Below are positions 48,804 to 57,363 of a stretch of 64,000 nucleotides of DNA, piece by piece. The notes beneath the pieces are model-generated. The model made no database searches. It saw only the letters and a list, made by a program, of their open reading frames with translations, and was not told where the DNA came from. The stretch is from assembly GCF_001669775.1 (NCBI RefSeq), contig NZ_LXWK01000016.1, positions 124,001-188,000 of the forward strand, given 5' to 3'. Positions within the stretch are counted from its first letter, which is position 1. Each line of letters opens with the position of its first letter. The position numbers and the translations under genes were made by a program. The DNA is from Rheinheimera sp. SA_1 (GTDB taxonomy: Bacteria > Pseudomonadota > Gammaproteobacteria > Enterobacterales > Alteromonadaceae).

Positions 48804-50321
48804 CTATTGCCCGGCCAACTGTTGTACCCATTTATCCAGTAAGGGCCGACCTTTCGTTGGAGCATGCGCGGCATTGACAAAACCGACAAAAATCCATGGT
48901 CGGTTGTGACTGTCCCAGACATAACCCGCCAGTGCTGTTACGTCGCGTAATGTGCCGGTTTTAAGCCGAGCACGTTGCCAGGCAGGACCATTTTTTAACC
49001 GCTGTAGCAAAGTTCCATCGACACCCGCCAATGGCAAACTGGCAACAAATTCTGCGCTATACCGACTCGACCAACTTGCGGCAAGTATGCCAGCAAGTTG
49101 GCGAGCACTGATTTGTGCAGAACGTGATAAGCCGGAACCATTGTCGATGACAAGCCCTGCGGTTGGTATTTTGTGCTGTTTAAACCAATGGTGAACACGG
49201 TAGTCGGCCATTTGTAGTGTGGTTGGCGCTGTTTCTGAATGTTCCACAGGCTCAGCCAGATTGGCATACACCAACCGCGCTAGGGCATTGTCAGAAAATT
49301 TATTGATTCGAGAGACAATTTCCGGCAACGGCCGACCAAGATGTTGCACCAGTAGTTGGCTGTCGACGTCAGCTTGTTTAAATATAACGCTATTACCCAT
49401 AGTGCCGCCCAGTTGGCGCCAGTAACTTTGCACAGCCAGCTGTAAATTTAGATCCCGATCGAGCAGTTCTAATTGACCTTGCCACTGACAATTGGCTGGA
49501 AACTCGCCGACGATTTTTAATTGCCATTGTTTTGGTGATAGTTGTTCTGGTGATAGTTGTTCCGGTGCTAACTCCGGTGCTAGTTCCGTTGATAGCTGTT
49601 CTACAACAATTTGCTGCTGATGGATGGAGAACGTGTCACAGGCGACATCGACCAGTTTGAGAGCGGTTAAATCAAATTGTAATGTCGGCCAGCCTGGGCT
49701 AAACCAGCCTTTGACGCCTTTAGCAACCGATTGCAACGACAACCAATGCATATTTTGTTGTAACATCAGCGGATCAGGCACATGGTTGTAACGAGCGCGG
49801 GGCGCGTCATCAAAAGGCTCTGCGATTGGCGAAGGTCGGTTCGGGCTGAAGTTCTCGCGGTCAAACTGTAATCCAGCCGGGATATGCCGCACACCCTGAT
49901 CATAAAGTTGCTGCAGCATAAAGTTCAGTTCACCGTAACTTAAATCGGTATTGCTACGACCTTGTACTATTAAAGGCCCGGATAAAGTTTGCCGATCGAG
50001 ATCAGTTTTCTGTACCAATAACTGGGTTTCACCACGCCAGTTATTGCCTAATAAATCCAGCGCAACGCTGGTTGTCAGCAACTTCATGGTGGAAGCCGGT
50101 TGCATCGGCCGATCGGCAGCGAACGCCAGTTCGTTCGCATCACCTGACAGCGGCAGCATTAATACCGAAACTTCATCCGGGGATAAACCGGCAGCCAGGA
50201 TATCCTGCTGTAACTGAAATTTTGGCGTGTTACTACAAGCGCTGACCAGCACCGCCAGGAATAACCAGCTGCAACGACAGAATTTTCGGCTGCTGATGGC
50301 GATTACATCTAAAAAGTTCAT
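48804..50321 (-). CDS. dacB: D-alanyl-D-alanine carboxypeptidase/endopeptidase, PBP4-type lipoprotein
   Basis: A 505-residue class C penicillin-binding protein. Start ATG 50321 overlaps the stop of the upstream L,D-transpeptidase gene (ATGA), so translation is coupled; the long open frame beyond it is a shadow. The signal ends in LVSACSN, a lipobox. Active-site motifs are STMK (about residue 76), SDN (about 342) and KTG (about 452). It trims or cleaves D-Ala and D,D-crosslinks in the periplasm. A short Pro/Glu-Gln repeat (LAPE and LSPE units) near residues 245-265 is unusual, as is lipidation for a PBP4. Confidence 0.92.
   Translation of the reverse strand: MNFLDVIAISSRKFCRCSWLFLAVLVSACSNTPKFQLQQDILAAGLSPDEVSVLMLPLSGDANELAFAADRPMQPASTMKLLTTSVALDLLGNNWRGETQLLVQKTDLDRQTLSGPLIVQGRSNTDLSYGELNFMLQQLYDQGVRHIPAGLQFDRENFSPNRPSPIAEPFDDAPRARYNHVPDPLMLQQNMHWLSLQSVAKGVKGWFSPGWPTLQFDLTALKLVDVACDTFSIHQQQIVVEQLSTELAPELAPEQLSPEQLSPKQWQLKIVGEFPANCQWQGQLELLDRDLNLQLAVQSYWRQLGGTMGNSVIFKQADVDSQLLVQHLGRPLPEIVSRINKFSDNALARLVYANLAEPVEHSETAPTTLQMADYRVHHWFKQHKIPTAGLVIDNGSGLSRSAQISARQLAGILAASWSSRYSAEFVASLPLAGVDGTLLQRLKNGPAWQRARLKTGTLRDVTALAGYVWDSHNRPWIFVGFVNAAHAPTKGRPLLDKWVQQLAGQ
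49530..49605. repeat. Degenerate short tandem repeat inside dacB
   Basis: Units of GGTGATAGTTGTTCT and shorter variants recur four to five times on the plus strand, encoding a Leu-Ser/Ala-Pro-Glu repeat in DacB. The repeat stays in frame. Confidence 0.7.
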
Positions 50322-51094
50322 GGTGTAGATGGGAGCTCCGGCAACTGCCATGCTTGCGTCAATAATAAATATTGCTGCTTGGGCAATAACAAATAAAGCG
50401 GTTTTTTCGCCGGATCTAACCAGCGCAGTAGGGCGCTTAGTTGAGGTTTTGCCATCGCGGTACAGCCGGCTGTAGCGGAGTCTGGCGATTGCCACAGATG
50501 CATAAAAATACAGCTACCAGCACCGGCAATATTTTTTGGGTTATGGTCGATAAAAAGTCCTTGTTGATAAGCCTGGTCGCCATTCAAATGCAGATCACGG
50601 CGCATCGGCTCGGTGCTGTTAGCAGTCCAGGCCAATTGAAACTTTCGGCGAGCAACGGTTTGATTGTAAAGCGGCGATGTAGCGACATCGATACAAAAGT
50701 CATCTGCTTGCATCGCCTGATAGGGCATTGCGGTCGCTAAAGTTGTGGCATAGCCAAAAGCGCCACTAAGGGTAAACAGACCAGCCGGCGCCCGGCCATC
50801 ACCTTCGGTTTTTTGCAGACCGGATTGGACCGGATGCAATCCTAATCCCCAGGCCAGGCCTTTTTTGCCTAAAGTCACTGCGCCGCTCATTGGCTGGGTT
50901 TGCCAGCGGTTGTGCATTTTTTCAAAACTATACAGTTGTCCCTGCGTGGCATCCCAATGGTCACTGATGACCACAATGAGCTGGCTGGAATTGCCGGTTA
51001 ACCCAGCTTCCAACGGAGGTAACGTTTTAGAGTTTGGTGCAGTCGTAGTGCTGCAAGCTGTTAAAATTAAAACAGATATTGCCAGTAAACGCAT
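50318..51094 (-). CDS. L,D-transpeptidase (YkuD-fold) family lipoprotein
   Basis: A 258-residue protein of the COG3786 type. The signal ends in lipobox ILTACST. The conserved GDGRAPAGLFTL is followed by DDFCIDVATSPLYNQ, SCIFMHLW and the active-site TAGCTAM, with His and nucleophilic Cys in the YkuD arrangement. Such enzymes form or edit 3-3 crosslinks or attach proteins to peptidoglycan; this subgroup is little characterised. Its stop overlaps the dacB start, so the two lipoproteins form an operon. It is divergent from the NlpC/P60 gene. Confidence 0.85.
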   Translation of the reverse strand: MRLLAISVLILTACSTTTAPNSKTLPPLEAGLTGNSSQLIVVISDHWDATQGQLYSFEKMHNRWQTQPMSGAVTLGKKGLAWGLGLHPVQSGLQKTEGDGRAPAGLFTLSGAFGYATTLATAMPYQAMQADDFCIDVATSPLYNQTVARRKFQLAWTANSTEPMRRDLHLNGDQAYQQGLFIDHNPKNIAGAGSCIFMHLWQSPDSATAGCTAMAKPQLSALLRWLDPAKKPLYLLLPKQQYLLLTQAWQLPELPSTP

Positions 51095-51146
51095 AACCTT
51101 CCCTTAAAGACCTGCCTGTCACGGTCGTTGGTTGTGTTTCTGTTGC

Positions 51147-51164
51147 CCCTCAGTATACTGAGGG
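51147..51164. promoter_or_regulatory. Perfect 18-bp palindrome in the divergent murein-gene promoter
   Basis: CCCTCAGTATACTGAGGG lies between the divergent L,D-transpeptidase-dacB and NlpC/P60-epimerase operons. Its centre contains TATACT, which could be the -10 of the plus-strand promoter with TTGTGT (51132-51137) at 16 bases. No T-run follows, so it is not a standard terminator. It is a strong operator candidate. Confidence 0.6.
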
Positions 51165-51194
51165 TTATCTACCATTAGCCAGCGACATTCAGGC

Positions 51195-52625
51195 TTGAAA
51201 ACGACCCGGTTTTTTCATTTACGCCCGCAATTTGCCGCAATTTGCTGGCTTAGTCTGGTATGGCTGTTGTTGGCCTGCAGTACGCTGCCGGTACAACAAA
51301 CACCACCATTTCAAAGTGATGTCCCCCAGCTCAAAGCAACCCACCTACAACTGGATTATTGGCTGCATAAAACGGATGGTGCTGAGGAAACTTTGTTAAG
51401 TCTCGCTGAAATTAAGCGCTTTAACCAGCATTTAATCAACAGCTTACCCGAAGTGATTAACGTATTTGCTGAGCCGGCATTCTATCCGGATGGCGCGGTC
51501 AGAAAAATGATCGTCGATTTAAGTCATGCTTCGACCAACCCAAGATTCAACCTGGCCGGGGTGCTGCTAACAGAACAGCATTGGCAAGACTTTGAAAAAT
51601 TACTGGCGTTAGCGCAGCTGCCAGTTCAGGTAACGGCTCGTTTTGCATTAGTGACCAGCCGCGGTAATCTTCGTACTTTTCCAACCAATGAGCCGATTTT
51701 TAATAGCGCCACTGATCAACAGCTCGACAGATTTCAGGAAACAGCAGTTTTTCCGGGTGAAGCACTGCAGGTGTTACATCTGAGCTTCGATCAACAATGG
51801 GCCTTTGTGCGGCATTACCATTACCAGGGCTGGTTAGAAGTGAAACATTTTGCTGTTACTGAAAAATCAATTGCCCAGCAGTTTGTCGACGCCAGTGACT
51901 TCATTTTGGTGACCGGCGCCCGCGCTGCAACCAACGTCACGCCAGAAATGCCACTGGCTTCAGCGGTGCAGCTTGAAATGGGTGTCAAGCTGCCAAGAGT
52001 GCGACAACACCAGCCGGTGATCCATGGCCAAAACGCCAGTTTTAGCTATGTGGTACAGCTGCCAATCCGCCAGCCTGATGGATCGCTACAGTTGGTGAGC
52101 GCATTAATCGCGAAAAATCAGGATGTTGCTGAGCACTATCTGCCGCTGACCAAAGCCAATATCTTAGGACAGGCCTTTAAATTTCTCGGCGAGCGTTATG
52201 GTTGGGGGCATGACCTTAATGCACGCGATTGTTCTGGCTTTATTGGTGAAGTGTTCCGCAGTTTTGGCTTCGTGCTACCGCGCAATACCGGCACTCAGGC
52301 GGATGCTGATTTTGGGGCCGTGCAGTCGCTTGCCGACGCTGCATTGCCGGAAAAACAACAAAGCTTGCTTCAGGCGCAAGCTGGAGATCTGATATTTATT
52401 CCAGGGCATGTGATGTTGGTCTTAGGACAGGAGCAGGGCGAAACTTTTGTGATCCATGATGTCGCGGGTCTGCATTATTTTAAAGCGGATGGCAGTTATT
52501 ATGATTCGCGGCTAAACGGCGTTAGCATTACACCGTTATCGCCGCTGCAGCGAAATCAGCACCAATCTTATATCGATGGCATTTATATGCTAAAAAGCCT
52601 CAGCCGGGAGTTTTATGCTGATTGA
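51195..52625 (+). CDS. SH3 and NlpC/P60 domain lipoprotein, YkfC-like murein-peptide endopeptidase
   Basis: A 476-residue protein. A hydrophobic N-terminus ends in LLLACST, a lipobox. An N-terminal stabilising region and two SH3b-like segments (about 160-230 and 260-320) precede the NlpC/P60 domain with the catalytic Cys in RDCSGF (about 345) and His in PGHVMLV (about 404). This architecture is that of YkfC, which cleaves gamma-D-Glu from the diamino acid in murein peptides. The start is TTG 51195, the only option that keeps the signal peptide, but with a poor ribosome binding site. It overlaps the epimerase gene by eleven bases. Confidence 0.86.
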   Translation: MKTTRFFHLRPQFAAICWLSLVWLLLACSTLPVQQTPPFQSDVPQLKATHLQLDYWLHKTDGAEETLLSLAEIKRFNQHLINSLPEVINVFAEPAFYPDGAVRKMIVDLSHASTNPRFNLAGVLLTEQHWQDFEKLLALAQLPVQVTARFALVTSRGNLRTFPTNEPIFNSATDQQLDRFQETAVFPGEALQVLHLSFDQQWAFVRHYHYQGWLEVKHFAVTEKSIAQQFVDASDFILVTGARAATNVTPEMPLASAVQLEMGVKLPRVRQHQPVIHGQNASFSYVVQLPIRQPDGSLQLVSALIAKNQDVAEHYLPLTKANILGQAFKFLGERYGWGHDLNARDCSGFIGEVFRSFGFVLPRNTGTQADADFGAVQSLADAALPEKQQSLLQAQAGDLIFIPGHVMLVLGQEQGETFVIHDVAGLHYFKADGSYYDSRLNGVSITPLSPLQRNQHQSYIDGIYMLKSLSREFYAD

Positions 52626-53715
52626 ACATATTGACTGTTATGTACTGACAGTCCCTTTAGTGACACCATTTAAAACCGCCTTACGTACCGTAGAACAAGT
52701 GCAGGATTTAGTGGTCACCATTCGCAGCGAAGGGATGACCGGTTATGGTGAAGCGGCGCCAACTCTGGTGATCACCGGCGAAAGTCTGGCCTCAATGTAT
52801 TTTGTGGTGGAGCAGGTGCTAAAACCGCGGCTATTAGGCAAATCGATGCTGGATTTTAATCAGCTGCTTAACATCGTACAGACGAGTGTAGTCGGCAATA
52901 CCAGTGCCAAAGCCGCGGTTGAAATCGCTTTATACGATTTAAAAGCGCAAATTGCCGGCGTGCCGCTTTATCAGCTATTGGGCGGCGGGCCGGTCGCACT
53001 CAGCACCAATTTAACAATCAGCGTCAATGCCACTGCAACGATGATTGACGATGCGCAAAAAGCGGTGGCGCTCGGTTATCAGCAACTAAAGCTCAAAGTG
53101 GGGACTGATCTGCAGCAAGATATCGAGCGGGTGATTGCGGTGAGTCGGACAGTGCCAGCCGGTATAGCGCTGCGGTTGGACGTCAATCAGGGCTGGACCG
53201 CCAAACAGAGTATTTATGCGTTATCGAAAATTGAACAAGCCGGTGTTGAACTGGAGTTAGTAGAACAACCGGTGAAAGCACAGGATCTGGCGGGCTTAAA
53301 AGCGGTCACCGCAGCTGTACACACGCCGGTGATGGCGGATGAAAGTGCTTTTAGTCCGCAGCAGGTCATTCAACTGTTAGAACAACAAGCTGCCGACATT
53401 ATTAATATCAAATTGATGAAAACCGGCGGCATCAGTAAAGCCATGCTGACGGCGCAAATTGCCGGGTTGTATCAGGTGCCTTGTATGATGGGCTGTATGC
53501 TTGAGTCCGCTATAAGCGTTGCAGCAGCGGCGCATGTAGCGAGTGCATTGTCGCCTTTGGTTAGTAAGTTTGACTTAGATGGACCGACATTATGTCAGTT
53601 TAATCCATGTCAGGGCGGGACTATGTTTGACCGTGCCAACATCCTGCTTAATAGCAATTCAGGCCTTGGGATCCAACACATTGACCATTTACAAAGTGCC
53701 GCGACACTGCTGTAA
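52615..53715 (+). CDS. Dipeptide epimerase, L-Ala-D/L-Glu type (enolase superfamily)
   Basis: A 366-residue enolase-superfamily protein. Catalytic lysines are in YQQLKLKVG and NIKLMKTGG; metal ligands are in LDVNQGW, LVEQPV and MADES; CMMGCMLES follows. This is the YcjG/YkfB family pattern. It converts L-Ala-D-Glu, released from peptidoglycan, to L-Ala-L-Glu for use as nutrient. Placement directly after a YkfC-like endopeptidase, overlapping by eleven bases, repeats the B. subtilis ykfBC pairing and supports this specificity over other dipeptides. Confidence 0.9.
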   Translation: MLIEHIDCYVLTVPLVTPFKTALRTVEQVQDLVVTIRSEGMTGYGEAAPTLVITGESLASMYFVVEQVLKPRLLGKSMLDFNQLLNIVQTSVVGNTSAKAAVEIALYDLKAQIAGVPLYQLLGGGPVALSTNLTISVNATATMIDDAQKAVALGYQQLKLKVGTDLQQDIERVIAVSRTVPAGIALRLDVNQGWTAKQSIYALSKIEQAGVELELVEQPVKAQDLAGLKAVTAAVHTPVMADESAFSPQQVIQLLEQQAADIINIKLMKTGGISKAMLTAQIAGLYQVPCMMGCMLESAISVAAAAHVASALSPLVSKFDLDGPTLCQFNPCQGGTMFDRANILLNSNSGLGIQHIDHLQSAATLL

Positions 53716-53830
53716 ATGAACATGACAACAACCCGCACATCCACATGGTTTTAGCTTAAAACTTCAGAGTTTTCAGCGGCCTTTGTGTATCTATCAGCAG
53801 TCATTTTGCATCATAAGTCGTCATAAAATT

Positions 53831-53853
53831 TTACACCATGTAATTTAGTGTAA
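53831..53853. promoter_or_regulatory. Inverted repeat upstream of the secreted protease gene
   Basis: TTACAC and GTGTAA arms are separated by eleven bases, about 95 bp before the protease start codon, in an AT-rich promoter region. A regulator-binding site is possible; none is recognised. Confidence 0.35.
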
Positions 53854-53946
53854 TCTAAAGCATTGATATTAGGATAATTTAATATTGGCTCAAATCTAGC
53901 ATGTGAATTATTTGCAACATAATCCATTCCTAAAAGTGAGCACACT

Positions 53947-54924
53947 ATGATAAAAAAAGCTTTCGCAGTTGGTTCTGTTTTGACATTACTTTCCGGCTTC
54001 GCTAACGCCGGTGTGATCCGTCACGATGTTCCAGACTCTTCGTATAAAAACCTGTCTTACCAATCACAATTTGATAGCGTCGGCGCGGTATTATTTGATA
54101 CCAACGACGGTGGTTATATCTGTAGCGGTACCGTGGTTGCCAAACACTGGGTATTAACAGCCGCTCACTGTGTTGATGAAGCGACTTCTATGACTTTCCA
54201 CTTACCAGAATTTAATGCCGACCGTTCTGGCATTCTTGGCCATAAAACTTACACCGCGACTTCCTGGGTTGCACATAACAACTGGACTGGCAACTTAATT
54301 GAAGGCTGGGACGTTGGTCTGATGTACGTTGAAGAAGGCTTTGATGTCGGCCCGGCTGAGCTGTATCGTGGTTCAGGTGAAGCTGGCTCAGTTGGTACTC
54401 ATGTTGGGTATGGCGCCACTGGTAACGGTAATACTGGTGCAAACTTAGGTGCAGGCACCCGTCGTGCAGGCCAGAATGTGATTGACGGTATGTTTTCAAC
54501 CGCAGGTACCGGCGAGCAATTGATGTGGTCTGATTTTGACCATCCGGATCCAGCTGCAACTGACAGCTATGGTGATGTGTACAACGATTGGGTCAACTTT
54601 ATTTATGGCTTCAATGATTTTGGTTTCAGCTCAGATAATCTGGCGTTAGGTCTGGAATATTCGATTGCTGGTGGCGATTCAGGTGGCGCAGTCTTTATCG
54701 AGGAAGCGGGTGAATTCTTTTTAGCTGGCGTGCATTCATTAGGCTGGCAAATTGGTGACAATCAGGCTGGTTATGGCAATCTGTATGCCTCGACCCGCGT
54801 CCGCGACACTTTAGACTGGATTGATAGCTATATTGCGGAAGAAGTTCCGGTCACTTCAACAATTGCCTTATTTGGCGCAGGTTTTATGTTGTTAGGTTTA
54901 CGCCGTCGTCGTCAAGACGCTTAA
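53947..54924 (+). CDS. Secreted trypsin-like serine protease with PEP-CTERM-like sorting tail
   Basis: A 325-residue S1-family protease. A signal peptide ends ANAG. The triad is His 74 (TAAHCV), Asp 122 (GWDVGLM) and Ser 245 (GGDSGGA). The C-terminus is a Val-Pro start, a hydrophobic helix (IALFGAGFMLLGL) and a basic RRRR stop. This tripartite layout is that of PEP-CTERM/exosortase substrates, although the tail begins EVPVTST rather than PEP. If so, the protein is processed by an exosortase encoded elsewhere and tied to exopolysaccharide. The natural substrate is unknown. Confidence 0.88.
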   Translation: MIKKAFAVGSVLTLLSGFANAGVIRHDVPDSSYKNLSYQSQFDSVGAVLFDTNDGGYICSGTVVAKHWVLTAAHCVDEATSMTFHLPEFNADRSGILGHKTYTATSWVAHNNWTGNLIEGWDVGLMYVEEGFDVGPAELYRGSGEAGSVGTHVGYGATGNGNTGANLGAGTRRAGQNVIDGMFSTAGTGEQLMWSDFDHPDPAATDSYGDVYNDWVNFIYGFNDFGFSSDNLALGLEYSIAGGDSGGAVFIEEAGEFFLAGVHSLGWQIGDNQAGYGNLYASTRVRDTLDWIDSYIAEEVPVTSTIALFGAGFMLLGLRRRRQDA

Positions 54925-54945
54925 TCTGACAGTCATGAAGAAAGC

Positions 54946-54980
54946 AAAAGGCCAGCGTCTGCATACGCTGGCCTTTTTTT
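54946..54980. terminator. Bidirectional terminator between the protease gene and feoB
   Basis: Stem AAAAGGCCAGCGT/ACGCTGGCCTTTT with a CTGCAT loop and seven Ts, between convergent genes. Confidence 0.9.
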
Positions 54981-55003
54981 CTGGTCGTTAATTAATCAGC
55001 AAA

Positions 55004-56845
55004 TTAACCAATCAGGCTGGCGGCCATAAATGCCAGCAAATAGGCCAGTGTGCCATAACCTGCGACTAAACCTAACACCAGTTTAGTGCTGCCGGTTTCC
55101 GCTTTTAACGTGGCAACGGTCGCCACACATTGCAAAGCAACCACATAAAACAACAAAATACCAATACCAGCGCCAAAGGCCAGACCATCTTGCTGAATGT
55201 TGGCAGCCAGACCTGCGATATTTTCATCGGCGCCTTCAATCCCAAACAAGGTGCCCAAAGCGCCAACAAACACTTCACGGGCTAAAAATGACATCAAAAT
55301 GGCAATGCCATAACGCCAGTCGATGCCCAATGGCGTGAATAGCGGCTCAATAAAATGACCAATTTGCCCCAGGTAAGAATATTCCAGACCACCGGCATCC
55401 GAAGGGAAGTAACCTAACAGCCAAATTACCAGCGATACCACAAATATCACCGGGCCAGCGCGATAGATAAACTGTTTGGCGCTTTGCACCACGCGGTGAA
55501 TCAGCGGTTTCCAGTGTGGTAAACGATAAGTGGGCAGCTCCAGAATAAATGGCATATCGGATTTGGCATCATCGTTCGCAGTACGCGACAGCACCAAGCT
55601 CACCAGTAGCGCCGTCAGAATACCGAACAAATACAATGAGAAAAACGCCACACCCTGCAAGTTGATTAATCCACCAAGATACTGTTGTGGTGGAATAAGT
55701 ACGCTAATTAACAACGCATAGACCGGAAGACGCGCCGAGCAGGACATCAGCGGAATGGTTAGCATTGTAATTAAACGTTTGCGCGGCGACTCAATGGTGC
55801 GTGCCGCCATAATGGCCGGAATAGCGCAAGCATGCGCCGATAAATACGGAATAAAACTGCGGCCGGAGAGACCAAAATAACTTAATGGCCGATGGCAAAT
55901 CAGCGCCGCCCTGGCCAGATAACCGCTGTCTTCGAGTAAGCCGATGATCAACGTCAGTACCATAATTTGCGGTACAAACACTAAAAACGAGCCTAAGCCG
56001 CCAAAAATGGCGTCATTGAGAAAATCGCTGAGCATCCCCGGGCCAATCATGCCGGTGATGGCTTGTGCCAAGGCTCCTAATGCACTTTCAACACCGTCCA
56101 TTAATGGTGTAGCAAAAGTGAAAATACTTTGAAATAACAAGAACATCACTAATAAGAATGCAATGCTGCCGCTGACATTATTCAGCATAAAGGCATCAAT
56201 GCGATTTTGGGTTTTCAGGACAATGCTGGCTTTAATGCCATATTTGGCCGCCAGTTTACGGCTTTGCACCAGTGGGTTGACCGGCACGTCTGCAGCGATA
56301 TTGGCGGTGGTGGCGTTATGAACAGGCTCTGAAGTAGCGGTTGGCGAATTCGCCAGCGCCAAAGCTTGCTGTTTAAATTCGCTGATCCCTAGCAAAGTTT
56401 TCGCCGACAAAGCCGATACCGGACATCCAACATCTGCCGCCAAAGCATTCACGTCAATGTGATGCCCAAAACGTTCGACTTCATCAATCATATTTAATGC
56501 AAACAGCAACTTTTTATTAAAGCGCTGCGCCAGCGCCAACATTTGCATACCGAACACCAGACTACTTTCCAGCCTGGTGGCATCCAGATTACAGATAATC
56601 AGTGCCGTATTATCATCGAGCAGCGCCTGATTAATTTTTTCGACCGCGATATCTTCGTCACGCGATAGGGTACTCATCGAGTAAGTACCCGGAAAGTCGA
56701 CCAGCTCAAACGCATCAAAGCGGCCGGTTTTCAGCTCGACCGTGACACCGGGAAAGTTGGCAACTTTTTGTCTTAAACCAGTGAGTTGGTTAAATAATAA
56801 GCTTTTACCTGAATTTGGTTTTCCAACCAGAATAATACGTTTCAT
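55004..56845 (-). CDS. feoB: Ferrous iron transporter FeoB (compact form)
   Basis: A 613-residue inner-membrane Fe(II) transporter. The N-terminal G domain has GKPNSGKS (G1), DFPGT (G3) and NMID (G4). The polytopic domain has the Gate motifs including PLMSCSARLPVYALL, and ARTIESPRKRL. Start ATG 56845 gives MKRIILVGKPN; the six codons upstream would need a TTG. It is well below the about 770 residues of E. coli FeoB. feoA lies 117 bp upstream on the same strand, and feoC is absent. Confidence 0.95.
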   Translation of the reverse strand: MKRIILVGKPNSGKSLLFNQLTGLRQKVANFPGVTVELKTGRFDAFELVDFPGTYSMSTLSRDEDIAVEKINQALLDDNTALIICNLDATRLESSLVFGMQMLALAQRFNKKLLFALNMIDEVERFGHHIDVNALAADVGCPVSALSAKTLLGISEFKQQALALANSPTATSEPVHNATTANIAADVPVNPLVQSRKLAAKYGIKASIVLKTQNRIDAFMLNNVSGSIAFLLVMFLLFQSIFTFATPLMDGVESALGALAQAITGMIGPGMLSDFLNDAIFGGLGSFLVFVPQIMVLTLIIGLLEDSGYLARAALICHRPLSYFGLSGRSFIPYLSAHACAIPAIMAARTIESPRKRLITMLTIPLMSCSARLPVYALLISVLIPPQQYLGGLINLQGVAFFSLYLFGILTALLVSLVLSRTANDDAKSDMPFILELPTYRLPHWKPLIHRVVQSAKQFIYRAGPVIFVVSLVIWLLGYFPSDAGGLEYSYLGQIGHFIEPLFTPLGIDWRYGIAILMSFLAREVFVGALGTLFGIEGADENIAGLAANIQQDGLAFGAGIGILLFYVVALQCVATVATLKAETGSTKLVLGLVAGYGTLAYLLAFMAASLIG

Positions 56846-56962
56846 AAATAAACCTGTGAGCAAAGCAAAACTACGGGCGCTATGAACAACGCCAAGCAGG
56901 AAAGTGCTGAATGGACTTTGGCGACAGCCAGTAGGGTCATGACTATCTGCAATACCATAGCA

Positions 56963-57199
56963 TTACGACAGTGGCTGAATAAAAATATGGCTGGCAATTT
57001 GTTGTTCGAGCGAATAGACACAATCGGCTATCGCAACCACAACCGGACCATTAAAAGGACTGCGGCGCAAACACAACACCGTTTGGCCCTGATCTAAACC
57101 CATTTCGCTTAACCGGTTCAGTACCAGCTGGTGCAGACCTTGTTTCAGACCACTTATCGTTACCGACGCACCTTTCGGCGCGTCCCATAATGTCAGCAT
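56963..57199 (-). CDS. feoA: Ferrous iron transport accessory protein FeoA
   Basis: A 78-residue SH3-like protein (MLTLWDAPKGASVTISGL, LNRLSEMGLDQGQTVLCLRRSPFNGPVVVAIADCVYSL is the FeoA core). Start ATG 57199 is chosen from the family N-terminus; the open frame to 57271 runs through the Fur-box-like palindrome and lacks a ribosome binding site. It precedes feoB. Confidence 0.88.
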   Translation of the reverse strand: MLTLWDAPKGASVTISGLKQGLHQLVLNRLSEMGLDQGQTVLCLRRSPFNGPVVVAIADCVYSLEQQIASHIFIQPLS

Positions 57200-57225
57200 A
57201 ACCAATCCAATTTCAATTAAGATGC

Positions 57226-57246
57226 TAATGCAAAGTATTTGCATTA
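57226..57246. promoter_or_regulatory. Fur-box-like palindrome upstream of feoA
   Basis: AATGCAAAGTATTTGCATT and one flanking base each side form a perfect 9-3-9 inverted repeat, 27 bp before the feoA start. It agrees with most positions of the 19-bp Fur consensus AATGAGAAT-n-ATTCTCATT. Iron control of feoAB through Fur is the family norm. Confidence 0.6.
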
Positions 57247-57363
57247 TCCCTGAAATAGGAGGTAGGTACAAATGATTTAGGCTGCCATTCGTCGTGCGAT
57301 GATTTGCAGTTGACCCGCACCGCAGAAGCGGTTAATTTGCACCTTCTGGCATGAGAGGCATTG

